A stretch of 46,184 nucleotides of DNA from an uncultured Clostridium sp. (GCA_946414595.1 CAMKPE010000013.1:1-46184); one strand, 5' to 3'. Positions 15,567 through 24,516 are shown, numbered from the stretch's first letter. Translations and numbers: made by a program. The notes: generated from the sequence alone by a model not told the origin.

Positions 15567-16574
15567 ATGAAAAAAACAATTTTAACTGGAATTAGACCAA
15601 CTGGAAGACTACACTTAGGTCATTATTATGGTGCAACAAAGAATTGGGTAGCACTTCAAGACGATTATAATTCTTTTTTTGAAATTGCTGATGTTCAAGC
15701 ACTAACTGATAATTTCGATAATCCAGATAAAGTAAGAACTAATGTTAGAGAAATAGCTATCGATTTATTAGCAATTGGAATTGATCCTGAAAAATCTACA
15801 ATATTCATTCAATCAATGATTCCAGAAATAGCAGAACTTACTATTTACTACTCTAACCTAGTTACTATGGCAAGATTATATAGAAATCCAACTATTAAAA
15901 CTGAAATAGCACAAAAGAAAGCATTATTTGGAAATGATGGTGAAAGTGTTACTTATGGTTTTGTTGGATACCCAGTAAGCCAAGCTGCTGATATAACTAC
16001 ATTCAATGGTGAACTCGTTCCTGTTGGAGAAGATCAATTACCTCTTTTGGAACAATGTAGAGAAATTGTAAGAAAGTTCAACAGTATCTATGGTGAAACA
16101 TTTAAAGAACCTGAAGCATACCTAAGTAAGACAAAAAGAGTTAAAGGTCTTGATGGAAATGAAAAGATGGGAAAAAGCTTAGGAAATGCTATTTACTTAA
16201 GAGATTCTGAAGAAGAAATAAGTAAAAAAGTTATGTCTGCAGTAACTGATCCTAATAAGATTAAAAAAGATGATCCAGCTAACCCAGATGTATGTATGGT
16301 TTACTACTATCACAATTTAGTAGAAAGTGAAAATTTAAATACTATATGTGAAGAATGTAAAAAAGGTGCTCGAGGATGTGTACAATGTAAGAAAGAGCTT
16401 ATTAATAGCATCAATAATTTATTAGCACCTATAAAAGAAAAAGCAAAGAAGTATGAAGAAAATCCAGAACTAGTAGATGAAATCTTACTAAAAGGAACTA
16501 AACATGCTAAAGCTGTTGCAGAAGAAACAATGAAGAATGTTAAGAAAGCAATAAAGATAGATTATTACAAATAA
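15567..16574 (+). CDS. trpS: Tryptophanyl-tRNA synthetase with a predicted Fe-S cysteine cluster
   Basis: 335 residues, class Ic synthetase. The HIGH-like motif is HLGH (16-19) after GIRPTGRL, and the KMSKS-like motif is KMGKS (200-204). The Trp-binding core includes GYPVSQAADI and VPVGEDQLPLLE. After the KMGKS loop there is Cys243-x20-Cys264-x6-Cys271-x2-Cys274, with an extra Cys261. This closely resembles the C-x22-C-x6-C-x2-C motif that binds a [4Fe-4S] cluster in Thermotoga maritima TrpRS, thought to aid anticodon recognition. Bacillus TrpRS lacks it as far as I recall. The gene has GGAAGTGAT as ribosome site and its own terminator. I saw no trp T-box or trp leader upstream. Confidence 0.95.
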   Translation: MKKTILTGIRPTGRLHLGHYYGATKNWVALQDDYNSFFEIADVQALTDNFDNPDKVRTNVREIAIDLLAIGIDPEKSTIFIQSMIPEIAELTIYYSNLVTMARLYRNPTIKTEIAQKKALFGNDGESVTYGFVGYPVSQAADITTFNGELVPVGEDQLPLLEQCREIVRKFNSIYGETFKEPEAYLSKTKRVKGLDGNEKMGKSLGNAIYLRDSEEEISKKVMSAVTDPNKIKKDDPANPDVCMVYYYHNLVESENLNTICEECKKGARGCVQCKKELINSINNLLAPIKEKAKKYEENPELVDEILLKGTKHAKAVAEETMKNVKKAIKIDYYK

Positions 16575-16600
16575 AAAAACTCCGAAATGGAGTTTTTTTT
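16574..16600 (+). terminator. Bidirectional terminator between trpS and the lipoprotein gene
   Basis: AAAAAACTCC, loop GAAAT, GGAGTTTTTTTT directly after trpS. A T run exists on both strands, so it can also end the converging lipoprotein transcript, whose stop lies at its edge. Confidence 0.92.
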
Positions 16601-17048
16601 AATTACAACTGAATCCGTTATCAGTAAAGTATTTAGATACTTCTTCTCTAGTAGTTCCAGCTTTAGACTTAGTAGCATCTAAATCAACATCTATAGTGAT
16701 TTTTTGTCCACTATAACTTGATTTTGAAGATTTAAAAGCTTCACCTAAACTTTGTTTGAATTGAGACTCATATTGATCTGTTATGTATTTCATTTGAGTA
16801 TCGATATCGCCTTCGCTCTTAATTGCAGCATATAATTCATCAGATAATGATACAGTTATAGTAACTTCTCCGTCATTAACCTTATCATCAGTGAATCCGA
16901 TTGCGATTTTTTGTTCAATTTCCATACTACCATAACCACTTTGTTGTGTTACTTTGTTTGTACAAACTAATTTATTACCACCACCACAAGCAGTTAAAAC
17001 TAATGCTGAAAAAATGAATAAACTAACAAGCAATAATCCTTTCTTCAT
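16599..17048 (-). CDS. Small lipoprotein
   Basis: 149 residues. The N-terminal signal MKKGLLLVSLFIFSALVLTAC contains the lipobox LTAC, so Cys21 should be lipidated after cleavage and the protein anchored to the outer face of the membrane. The mature part is beta-rich with Cys29 and Cys148 (CTNKVTQQ near the start and FSCN at the end) that could form a disulfide. The layout resembles small DUF1307/YehR-like lipoproteins, but I cannot assign the family with certainty. Strong ribosome site AGGAGGTG. Single gene with a shared bidirectional terminator. Confidence 0.8.
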   Translation of the reverse strand: MKKGLLLVSLFIFSALVLTACGGGNKLVCTNKVTQQSGYGSMEIEQKIAIGFTDDKVNDGEVTITVSLSDELYAAIKSEGDIDTQMKYITDQYESQFKQSLGEAFKSSKSSYSGQKITIDVDLDATKSKAGTTREEVSKYFTDNGFSCN

Positions 17049-17103
17049 TTTGACACCTCCTATATAATAAAATCATATCACATTTAAAGATTAAAATAAA
17101 GCA

Positions 17104-17652
17104 TTATGAATCAATAAATAAAAATCCATTATTTTCTCCATTCATATACTTATCAATTAATTCTTTTAAAGTACATAAACTACTACTATCTTCTGAATTT
17201 AATATTATTAATTCTTCATTATCGATTCCTATAATACTAATAAAATGATTAGTATTAGAAAATCTAAACGGTACTACATTTTTTGAATTAACTAAAGCTA
17301 TTAAAACTTTACCAGATTCTAGATGATTAATTACTTTATTATATAAATCACTAGAATCTTTTTTATATACAAGTTTGCTATCAAAACCATATTTCTTTAA
17401 CACTTCTTGTATTCTACTAAATGTACCATATTTCATTTCTTTAGCTATTTCTTCTACAGAAATATTAGGAACAAATCCAGATAAAATATTTGTCACTGCT
17501 AAAACAGCACAACCACTTTCTTTAACATTACTATCTTCCCAAAAAGGAACATCTTCATAATATTTTTGTTTATACTCTATAAATTTTCTTTCATTAAAAG
17601 TAATGGTCCTAGAGTATTTGCTACCCTTAGGACCAATTATTATTTTATTCAA
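17104..17652 (-). CDS. Papain-like C39-type cysteine peptidase domain protein
   Basis: 182 residues, a single Peptidase_C39_2-like fold without signal peptide. The likely catalytic residues are Cys48 in SGCAVLAVTNIL, His136 in NTNHFISIIGID, and the Asn/Asp in LNSED (152-155). Between them, SVEEIAKEM and IQEVLKKYGF match the helical part of the family. Related domains process leader peptides in bacteriocin transporters or act as stand-alone peptidases; the substrate here is unknown. The start is TTG seven bases beyond the stop of the Big_2-domain gene, with TAGG overlapping that stop, so it appears translationally coupled. A link between the two products is inference. Confidence 0.75.
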   Translation of the reverse strand: MNKIIIGPKGSKYSRTITFNERKFIEYKQKYYEDVPFWEDSNVKESGCAVLAVTNILSGFVPNISVEEIAKEMKYGTFSRIQEVLKKYGFDSKLVYKKDSSDLYNKVINHLESGKVLIALVNSKNVVPFRFSNTNHFISIIGIDNEELIILNSEDSSSLCTLKELIDKYMNGENNGFLFIDS

Positions 17653-17658
17653 ATTAAC

Positions 17659-19383
17659 CTACTGTACAGTAATAGTTGCAACAGCAACAACACCATTAGC
17701 TGATCTTGCATAAATTACTGCATAACCAGCTTTCTTAGCAGTTACTAAACCATTGCTATCAACAACAGCTACAGTCTTGTTACTACTTGACCAAGTAATT
17801 GTTTTATTAGTTGCATTCATTGGGTAGAATACAACAGACAATTGTACTTTTCCATTTACTTTTAATGAAACGCTTGATGGTTCTATTGCAATATTTTGAA
17901 CTGTTACTGCAGAAGCGCTTACATCCACGATACAGTATGCTTCTACTCCATCACCGTTTGATACGACAATTACTGCAGTTCCTGGACTTACAGCTGTAAT
18001 AGTACCATTTTCTACTATTGCAACATTCATATTACTACTTGACCATCTTAATGTCTCTGCAGTTGCATCACTTGGTGAATATGTTGGATTCAATGTTTTC
18101 TTATCACCAGGATTCATAGTAACATTATTTAAATCTAGTGATATACTTTCTATTTCTTTAACTGGACCTTTTTCAGATACAGTAACTTTTACAGTTGTTG
18201 TAATTCCATTTGTTGTAGATGCTGTAATTGTTGTTTCACCATTTCCAACAGCAGTTACTTTTCCTGTTGCATCAACTTTTGCAATACTTTCGTTTGCACT
18301 TGTATAAGTAACTGTTTTATTAGTTGTATTACTTGGTAATACAGTTGCTACTAATGTGAAATCTGTTCCATTTTTCATATTTAATTCAGTTTGGTTAACA
18401 CTTATTGAAACAGCTTTTATTTCTTTTCCATCATCTATAACATCAGGAGTACTACTATCTCCTTTAACTACTGTTAAATATAATTCAGTTTCTATATTTG
18501 CTTTTCTAACTGTAATAGTTGTAGTTCCAGGTGCTTTTGTTTTAATTACTCCATCTTGAACAATAGCAACATCAGTATCACTACTATCCCATGCTAATGT
18601 TACTTTTGCTGTTTTTGGTTCTACTGAATAGTCAAGTGTATATTCAATACCAGCTTTTAAGATAATACTACTTACACCTAAATCAATTGCAGTTATATCA
18701 TCTTCTTCCTCTTCAGCACTCTTAACTTGTACAACACAAATATCTGTATAACCATTACCAGTTTTAACAGTAATTGTACTTGATCCTACTGCTAAAGCTT
18801 TTATTTTACCTTTATCGACAGTTACAACACTTTCATTAGAACTATGCCAACTAAGCTCAACATCTTTAGCTTCCTCTGGAGAAACATTTGCCTTAAGCTC
18901 ATACGTATCTCCTACTTCAAGTTCCAATTTATTTTTATCAAGTTTAATATCAGTAACTACAATTGATGATCCTTCAACATGAACTTTAATCTTGTATGTA
19001 TCATTATCAATCTTAATTGTAATAACTGCATCTCCTTCTTTTAATGCTTCAATCTGTCCATCTTCAGTTACAATAGCAACGTCTTTATTTGAACTATTCC
19101 ATGAGAAAGTATCGCTATTATGTTCAATAGCCATCTTATCTCCTCTTGCTAGTGTAATAGATTTTTCATTAGAAACTTTTTCACCTTCATCACCTGAAGA
19201 AGTCATAGAGACAATAACAACAAGAATAATTAAGAATGCAATAAGTCCAATAATGAACCATAATCCTATTTTCATAATATTCTTCTTAGAATCAGTCTCA
19301 CTACTATCTCCACTTGAATCAGTTTCAAAATCCTTATTATAAGAATTATCCTCTTCTACTTTGTATTCATCTTCATCATTCAT
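17659..19383 (-). CDS. Membrane-anchored surface protein with six Big_2 immunoglobulin-like domains
   Basis: 574 residues. A short acidic/Ser-rich cytoplasmic head (1-40) precedes one membrane helix (about 43-66, IGLWFIIGLIAFLIILVVIV), then six Big_2 domains of about 80 residues. Domain starts resemble VTDIKLDKNKLEL, ITAIDLGVSSIIL, IKAVSISVNQTEL, IESISLDLNNVTM and VQNIAIEPSSVSL; the first begins KSITLARGD. Each has the hallmark W[HD]SS[ND]xxVAxV followed by G(x)ITAxxxGxxxIT. Such domains build extended adhesive or spacer stalks. There is no LPxTG sorting signal; anchoring is N-terminal. The ATG at 19381-19383 is chosen because GGTGA precedes it; a GTG lies six codons earlier. The C39-like peptidase is coupled downstream. 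Confidence 0.9.
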   Translation of the reverse strand: MNDEDEYKVEEDNSYNKDFETDSSGDSSETDSKKNIMKIGLWFIIGLIAFLIILVVIVSMTSSGDEGEKVSNEKSITLARGDKMAIEHNSDTFSWNSSNKDVAIVTEDGQIEALKEGDAVITIKIDNDTYKIKVHVEGSSIVVTDIKLDKNKLELEVGDTYELKANVSPEEAKDVELSWHSSNESVVTVDKGKIKALAVGSSTITVKTGNGYTDICVVQVKSAEEEEDDITAIDLGVSSIILKAGIEYTLDYSVEPKTAKVTLAWDSSDTDVAIVQDGVIKTKAPGTTTITVRKANIETELYLTVVKGDSSTPDVIDDGKEIKAVSISVNQTELNMKNGTDFTLVATVLPSNTTNKTVTYTSANESIAKVDATGKVTAVGNGETTITASTTNGITTTVKVTVSEKGPVKEIESISLDLNNVTMNPGDKKTLNPTYSPSDATAETLRWSSSNMNVAIVENGTITAVSPGTAVIVVSNGDGVEAYCIVDVSASAVTVQNIAIEPSSVSLKVNGKVQLSVVFYPMNATNKTITWSSSNKTVAVVDSNGLVTAKKAGYAVIYARSANGVVAVATITVQ

Positions 19384-19422
19384 AAAATCACCTATTTTCA
19401 CTTATAATTATAATAAAATATT

Positions 19423-19451
19423 AAAAAAAAGAAAAGTAATACTTTTCTTTT
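19423..19451 (-). terminator. Terminator of tex
   Basis: Minus-strand AAAAGAAAAGT, loop ATT, ACTTTTCTTTT with T8 tail; overlaps the tex stop codon. Confidence 0.9.
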
Positions 19452-21591
19452 AATCTTTAAACAAACTAAGAGAAACCTTCTCTTTTTCTAATGAAATGTC
19501 GCTAACATAACAATCTACGATATCTCCAACGCTTAAAATATCCTTAGGGTCCTTTACATATTCTCTTGACAATTTAGAGATATGAGCAAGTCCATCATTA
19601 TGTAATCCAATATCTATAAATGCCCCAAAGTCGACAACATTTCTAACTGTCCCTTGTAATTTATCTCCAATCTTTAAATCTTCAATTTTTAAAATATCAT
19701 CTCTTAAAACAGGTCTTGGCATATCATCACGAGGATCTCTATTTGGTTTAGTAAGATCAGCTACTATATCAGTTAATGTATATTTATCTATCTTTAATTC
19801 TTCACAATATTTATTAATATCAAAATCTTTTAAGGCATCAACAAGTTTAGTAGTACCAATATCATTACTTGATAGATTCATACTTTTAAGAAGTGTTTCA
19901 GTTTCTTTATAAGTATCAGGATGGATACTAGTTCTATCAAGAGGATTATCTCCATCAATTATTCTCATAAATCCTATAGCTTGTTCATAAACTTTAGGAG
20001 TTATTCCTTTAATATTCTTAATCTCTAAACGTGATTTAATCTTACCATTCTTTTCTCTTTCACTAATAATTGCTTCGATTGCTTTTTTATTCATTCCAGA
20101 TACATAAGATAAAAGTGAACTAGAAGCTGTATTAATGTTAACTCCAACTTGGTTAACTGTTTTAGTTACAACGAAGTCAAGTGATTCATCAAGTTTCTTT
20201 GTTGTAACATCATGTTGATAAAGTCCAACACCAATGCTTTTTGGATCTATCTTAACAAGTTCTGCTAACGCATCTTGCAATCTTCTTGCAATACTTATTG
20301 CACTTCGCTTTTCAACAGTTAAATCAGGGAATTCTTCAATAGCAAGTTTAGATGCAGAATAAACACTAGCACCTGCTTCACTAACAATAATATATTCAAC
20401 TTTTCTTTTAGCTTCCTTAATTGTATCTGCAATAAATTTCTCTGATTCACGAGATGCTGTACCATTACCAATAGCAATAATATCAACATTATATTTATCA
20501 ATTAAATCAAGAACTATCTTTTTACTTTCTTCGATTTTATTATGAGGTTCTGTTGGATATATAACAGATATATTCAAAGGTTTTCCAGTTTCATCTACAA
20601 CAGCAAGTTTACAACCTGTTCTAAATCCTGGATCATAACCCATAACAACATGACCTTTAATTGGAGGTGTTAATAAAAGTTTTTCAAGATTATCAGCAAA
20701 ATTTTCAATAGCACGTTCTTCACTAACTTCTGTTAAGTCACTTCTAATCTCACGCTCAACGCTAGGTTTAATCAAACGATTATAACTATCAACAATTGCT
20801 TCTTTAACTAACTCTCCACACTTGTTTTCCTTCTTAATAATTTCTTTATTTAAATAATTAATTATCTCATCTTCATTAATATCTATTGATACAGTTAATA
20901 CTTTCTCATCTTCTCCACGATTAAGTGCTAAAACTCTATGAGGTTTAATTCTATTAACCTTCTCTTGGAAATCATAATACATTTCATAAACTTTATTAGT
21001 ATCATTATTATTCTTTTTAACCTTAGAAATAATAACCCCTTCTTTATAAGTTCTTCTTCTAATTTCTTTTCTATATTTAGCATTATCACTAATGTTTTCT
21101 GCAATTATGTATTTAGCTCCTTCAAGTGCTTCATCAACAGTTTTAACTTTATCATTAATATATTTCTTAGCTTCTTCTTTAATATTAATGTCACTAAAAG
21201 AAAAGATAATCTTACTTAATGGTTCTAGTCCATTAGCAATAGCTTCAGTAGCCTTAGTCTTCTTCTTTTCTTTATAAGGTCTATATAAATCTTCTACATC
21301 AACTAACTTAGAACATGCCATTATATCGTTTTTTAACTCTTCTGTTAACATACCTTTTTCATCAATTAGTCTAATAACATCTTCTTTTCTTTTTAGTAAG
21401 TTAACTTGATACTCATAAACAGTATTAATACTTCTTATTACTTCTTCATCTAAAGCTCCAGTGGCTTCTTTTCTATATCTTGCGATAAAGGGAATTGTAT
21501 TACCTTCACTTAAAAGTTGTAATACAGTTTCAACTTGTTTTTCTTTAATATTTAAATCTTTACTAATTTGTATAATTATATCTTTGTTCAT
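19450..21591 (-). CDS. tex: Tex family RNA-binding transcription accessory protein
   Basis: 713 residues, the usual Tex length. In order: the Tex N-terminal helical domain (GNTIPFIARYRKEATGALDE, about 30-50), a YqgF/RNase H-like domain (VVMGYDPGFRTGCKLAVVD, about 325), HhH helices (VGVNINTASSSLLSYVSG and the following IKNIKGI region), and a C-terminal S1 domain (LQGTVRNVVDFGAFIDIG, GLAHISKLS, near 635-705). Tex binds RNA and influences transcription elongation or ribosome assembly. I begin at the ATG at 21589-21591, preceded by GTGGAGG; the frame runs nine codons further. It is flanked by its own terminator. Confidence 0.95.
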   Translation of the reverse strand: MNKDIIIQISKDLNIKEKQVETVLQLLSEGNTIPFIARYRKEATGALDEEVIRSINTVYEYQVNLLKRKEDVIRLIDEKGMLTEELKNDIMACSKLVDVEDLYRPYKEKKKTKATEAIANGLEPLSKIIFSFSDINIKEEAKKYINDKVKTVDEALEGAKYIIAENISDNAKYRKEIRRRTYKEGVIISKVKKNNNDTNKVYEMYYDFQEKVNRIKPHRVLALNRGEDEKVLTVSIDINEDEIINYLNKEIIKKENKCGELVKEAIVDSYNRLIKPSVEREIRSDLTEVSEERAIENFADNLEKLLLTPPIKGHVVMGYDPGFRTGCKLAVVDETGKPLNISVIYPTEPHNKIEESKKIVLDLIDKYNVDIIAIGNGTASRESEKFIADTIKEAKRKVEYIIVSEAGASVYSASKLAIEEFPDLTVEKRSAISIARRLQDALAELVKIDPKSIGVGLYQHDVTTKKLDESLDFVVTKTVNQVGVNINTASSSLLSYVSGMNKKAIEAIISEREKNGKIKSRLEIKNIKGITPKVYEQAIGFMRIIDGDNPLDRTSIHPDTYKETETLLKSMNLSSNDIGTTKLVDALKDFDINKYCEELKIDKYTLTDIVADLTKPNRDPRDDMPRPVLRDDILKIEDLKIGDKLQGTVRNVVDFGAFIDIGLHNDGLAHISKLSREYVKDPKDILSVGDIVDCYVSDISLEKEKVSLSLFKD

Positions 21592-21617
21592 AAAAGCCTC
21601 CACTAAATATTTTATCA

Positions 21618-21645
21618 CAAAAAAATAGTACCGAAGTACTATTTA
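21618..21645 (-). terminator. Terminator of the 21650-22501 gene, with UUCG-type loop
   Basis: Minus-strand AAATAGTAC TTCG GTACTATTT followed by T run; the CUUCGG tetraloop makes it especially stable. Confidence 0.92.
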
Positions 21646-21649
21646 ATTT

Positions 21650-22501
21650 TTATTCGTTTAATAAATCTCCTGTTTCAGGATCAAAAGCTTTTAATTTAGG
21701 TTTTTTTCTATCATCATTACATAATAACCACAAAGTTGATAATAGTAACAAAACAAATGATGCACATAATCCAAGCCATAATCCTGCAGAATGATAATTT
21801 GTACTAACTAGTGCTGTATACATTGTATAGTAGTGGATAAAAACATACCCAATTCCATAGTTAGCAATCTCTGCAACATTCTTTTTAAGATTAAGTATTA
21901 ATTGTAATAAATATACAACCATAGTTAATATAAGTGCTGTCAAAATCAAAACATTTGTATTCTTAATATCCCAAACAGTATATTTATAACTTCCATCAAC
22001 AATATATGGAATAAACATATTACCAATCAAGAATCCGGCTACTATTAATATTATGATGCTAATAATTCTTCTTGTGGATAAACTATTATGCACATAAGGA
22101 TTATACTTTTCACTTGGACGAATTCTCTTACGCTTTTCATTATTACATAATATGCTTCTTAATATAGAAATAACAAATAATCCAATATAAACACACATTC
22201 CTGCATATGCTCCAACAGTTAATTTTTCAAAGCCATCAATTATTCCATTTATATATACAAAAATAATCGGACCTAAAAGCAAATTAATAAACCATGAAGC
22301 ATGTTTAATCTCAAAGAATAAATCAAATATGAATAACATCATTATTATTCCATGAAACATTAAATATAATCTTGGTTCGTAATATGAAGTATAGTTAAAG
22401 AAACTTAAACCATCATTTATAAATGGCACTAAAAAGTTTATAAGTATAAGTGCAAAAGTTAAAGATGCACCTACTATATCAAAAATTTTTCTAACGTTCA
22501 T
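21650..22501 (-). CDS. Multi-pass membrane protein, paralogue 1 with C-terminal DPETGDLL tail
   Basis: 283 residues and about eight membrane helices. It begins MNVRKIFDIVGASLTFALIL and ends FDPETGDLLNE after a charged linker. The opening M-x-x-RKI[FV]-x-I and the short ring of two- to four-helix units are shared with the two following genes; this one appears to be a doubled form, because a second RRIISIIILIVAGFLIGNMFIPY segment recurs midway and resembles the N-terminus of the 23129-23656 product. The function is unknown. Start chosen at the ATG after GAGAGGA; the frame extends eleven codons. A terminator from the neighbouring gene lies just upstream. Confidence 0.78.
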   Translation of the reverse strand: MNVRKIFDIVGASLTFALILINFLVPFINDGLSFFNYTSYYEPRLYLMFHGIIMMLFIFDLFFEIKHASWFINLLLGPIIFVYINGIIDGFEKLTVGAYAGMCVYIGLFVISILRSILCNNEKRKRIRPSEKYNPYVHNSLSTRRIISIIILIVAGFLIGNMFIPYIVDGSYKYTVWDIKNTNVLILTALILTMVVYLLQLILNLKKNVAEIANYGIGYVFIHYYTMYTALVSTNYHSAGLWLGLCASFVLLLLSTLWLLCNDDRKKPKLKAFDPETGDLLNE

Positions 22502-22521
22502 TTTAAATCCTCTCTTAAATG

Positions 22522-22546
22522 AAAAATAATGCAATAAGCATTATTA
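22522..22546 (-). terminator. Terminator of the 22544-23026 gene
   Basis: Minus-strand AATAATGC, loop TTATT, GCATTATT then TTTTC. It overlaps the stop of the gene, so the three paralogues are transcribed separately. Confidence 0.78.
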
Positions 22547-23026
22547 TTCATAAATTGGTTCTCCTGTTTGTGGATTAAATCCCTTTGGTTTAGCAAAAAT
22601 TGGTTCACCAGTTTGAGGATCATATCCAGTAATCTTTCCACCTTTTGGAGGAGTATTTTTAACAGGAGCTTTATCACTCATAAAGTTCCATAAAATTGAT
22701 AGAACTAATACTGCTAATGAAACAATAGTTCCTAGCCAAATTCCTGCTGCTGTTTCTTTAATTGAAGCAAATAATGTTGTCATATAGAATAACGCAACAA
22801 ACCCTGTTACATAATTAATATATCCCATCCATTTATCTTTAAATATACCAAATGTATTTAATAAATAAACAGTTATTATTCCAATATAACTTAATAATAA
22901 GAATACACCATATGAAGCAGATAATTTCCATATACTTAAACCTGGAACATGATCAATGAACATATTGATGAATAAATATAAAGTTAAACTTGAAATAATG
23001 ATATTAAATATTTTTCTTACACTCAT
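22544..23026 (-). CDS. Small multi-pass membrane protein, paralogue 2 with two PQTGEP tail repeats
   Basis: 160 residues, four membrane helices (about 5-25, 33-53, 68-90, 96-114), then a cytoplasmic Pro/Gly/Lys tail. The tail holds two copies of an octad-like motif: GYDPQTGEPIF and GFNPQTGEPIYE. It starts MSVRKIFNIIISSLTLYLFI, matching the openings of its neighbours. These tails look like short peptide-recognition or low-complexity elements, with no LPxTG-type hydrophobic tail after them. Ribosome site GAGGTG. Function unknown. Confidence 0.78.
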   Translation of the reverse strand: MSVRKIFNIIISSLTLYLFINMFIDHVPGLSIWKLSASYGVFLLLSYIGIITVYLLNTFGIFKDKWMGYINYVTGFVALFYMTTLFASIKETAAGIWLGTIVSLAVLVLSILWNFMSDKAPVKNTPPKGGKITGYDPQTGEPIFAKPKGFNPQTGEPIYE

Positions 23027-23098
23027 TTAAAAACACCTCTTTTCTTTAATTAAAATATATCACAAAAAGTATATATTTACTATATGTTTTTTCAAAAT

Positions 23099-23127
23099 AA
23101 AAAAAAATAGTACTTTCGTACTATTTT
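23099..23127 (-). terminator. Terminator of the 23129-23656 gene
   Basis: Minus-strand AAAATAGTAC, GAAA loop, GTACTATTTT and T run. Confidence 0.9.
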
Positions 23128-23128
23128 A

Positions 23129-23656
23129 TTACCTATACATAGGTCCTTGTGGATTATATCCTCCTTGTTGTGGGTATCCTCCTTGTGGATTTTGATATCC
23201 CATTGGATTATATCCATTAGGTTGTCCGTATTGATTATAACCATATCCATACTTTGGTTTTGCTTCATCGCTTAAAAATTGAGCTACTACTGTTAAAACA
23301 AGGAATGCTGGTCCACATAATGATAATAACCAGAATCCAATTCCTACTCCATCAAGACTTCCATCAGCAATATTAATGAACTCTGTTAAAGTAAGTAAAC
23401 CAACAAAACCTGCTCCAATATAACTTTCTTTTGAATCTTTCATTACTCCTAAAACATGTAATAATAAACAAATTGCAGAAGCAAGTAATCCAACAATCAT
23501 CATAATTCCAAAAATGTGATTCTTGTCATTAAATAATAACTCAGAATATTTCCAAAAATTTTCAGATCCACCTGAAGCATATGGAATAAACATGGCGATT
23601 AGAACTAATACTGCTAAAGACATAGCTACAATTTCCACTATTTTTCTTGTACTCAT
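23129..23656 (-). CDS. Small multi-pass membrane protein, paralogue 3 with Gly/Tyr/Gln/Pro-rich tail
   Basis: 175 residues. It opens MSTRKIVEIVAMSLAVLVLIA and has four membrane helices within about 135 residues, then a 40-residue tail very rich in Tyr, Gly, Asn, Gln and Pro (NQYGQPNGYNPMGY, GGYPQQGGYNPQGPMY). Tails like this occur on Bacillota membrane proteins that may self-associate. The N-terminal FIPYASGGSENFWKYS resembles the FIPYIVDGSYKYTVWD segment in paralogue 1, which supports common origin. Ribosome site GAGGTG. It lies first in the set by transcription order but has its own terminator. Function unknown. Confidence 0.78.
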   Translation of the reverse strand: MSTRKIVEIVAMSLAVLVLIAMFIPYASGGSENFWKYSELLFNDKNHIFGIMMIVGLLASAICLLLHVLGVMKDSKESYIGAGFVGLLTLTEFINIADGSLDGVGIGFWLLSLCGPAFLVLTVVAQFLSDEAKPKYGYGYNQYGQPNGYNPMGYQNPQGGYPQQGGYNPQGPMYR

Positions 23657-23716
23657 TTTTTTACACCTCTATCCTATATATATAGAATAACATATCTTTT
23701 TAAAAAGATAAAGTAC

Positions 23717-24472
23717 TTAATAACCTAATCTTAATATTTCACACTTAATATTCCTTTTTACCCCGAAATCATTAGCATTATTCTCACTTATAAAAAGCAA
23801 GTCAAATAAGGCCCATTTACCTTTTCCTACGGCTCCTCCTCTATCTAAAACAATAGCATAAACATCTTCTCCAAAATAATCCAAATTTTTAATTCTTATT
23901 ATTGTTCCAAAAGGATAACTAGAGTCCCCTGCAACAATTCTTACAAGACCAAACTCTTTATCTTTATAAAAAATATTATTTCCAACAAAAAGTCCCGATG
24001 CAGTATAACCATTACAGTACCCTTCACAGTAAGGAGTAAACGCTGTAATATTACCACTTACTTCTTCTAAAACTTTATAATCTTTTTCTATATAAGTAAC
24101 ACTTGCTACTCTATCTGGATTAGATTTAATAAGATTTATCTTATCTTCATATTTTTTAATAATCTTATCTATTCTTTCTAATCTTTCTAATAAAGTGTTT
24201 TTCATACTATCATCACTAATTGAAGATACATAACTAACTGCTTGATTATACTTTTCTCTATCAAAGTTTTCTTTAGCATCTTTAATTAGAATATTACTCT
24301 TATTATAAAGAGATTTATCATTCAAATAAGTATTGAATACTAAAGCAGAACTAATTGAATAATTAGAAACATCTTCATAATCTTCTTTAAGATTTAAAAA
24401 CTTATTATATTCAATCACAAAAAAAGAAATAATCATAACAAAAATAATCATTAATGGTTTTCTTATCTTCAT
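23717..24472 (-). CDS. Membrane-anchored 3D-domain protein
   Basis: 251 residues. There is an N-terminal membrane segment (about 6-22), a helical/coiled-coil middle (about 60-125, ERLERIDKIIKKYEDKI), and a C-terminal 3D (three-Asp) domain (from about 138). The 3D landmarks are GNITAFTPYCEGYCNGYTASG, AGDSSYPFGTIIRI, and VLDRGGAVGKGKWALFDLLF, followed by ANDFGVKRNIKCEIL. The domain is a double-psi barrel related to lytic transglycosylases such as MltA and YuiC, which cleave peptidoglycan. The first segment carries a Cys pair (YCEGYC) that is common in the family. Ribosome site GAAGTGAT. Probably acts on cell wall; a sporulation or growth role cannot be decided. Confidence 0.85.
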   Translation of the reverse strand: MKIRKPLMIIFVMIISFFVIEYNKFLNLKEDYEDVSNYSISSALVFNTYLNDKSLYNKSNILIKDAKENFDREKYNQAVSYVSSISDDSMKNTLLERLERIDKIIKKYEDKINLIKSNPDRVASVTYIEKDYKVLEEVSGNITAFTPYCEGYCNGYTASGLFVGNNIFYKDKEFGLVRIVAGDSSYPFGTIIRIKNLDYFGEDVYAIVLDRGGAVGKGKWALFDLLFISENNANDFGVKRNIKCEILRLGY

Positions 24473-24516
24473 ATAATCACTTCTTTCTTTTAGTGTATTA
24501 TTCTACCATAATATAT

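Noticed and set aside
21650-23026. DPxTG motifs at C-termini as sortase signals
   Set aside because: They are DPETG or NPQTG, not LPxTG-like in context, and no hydrophobic segment and positive tail follow.
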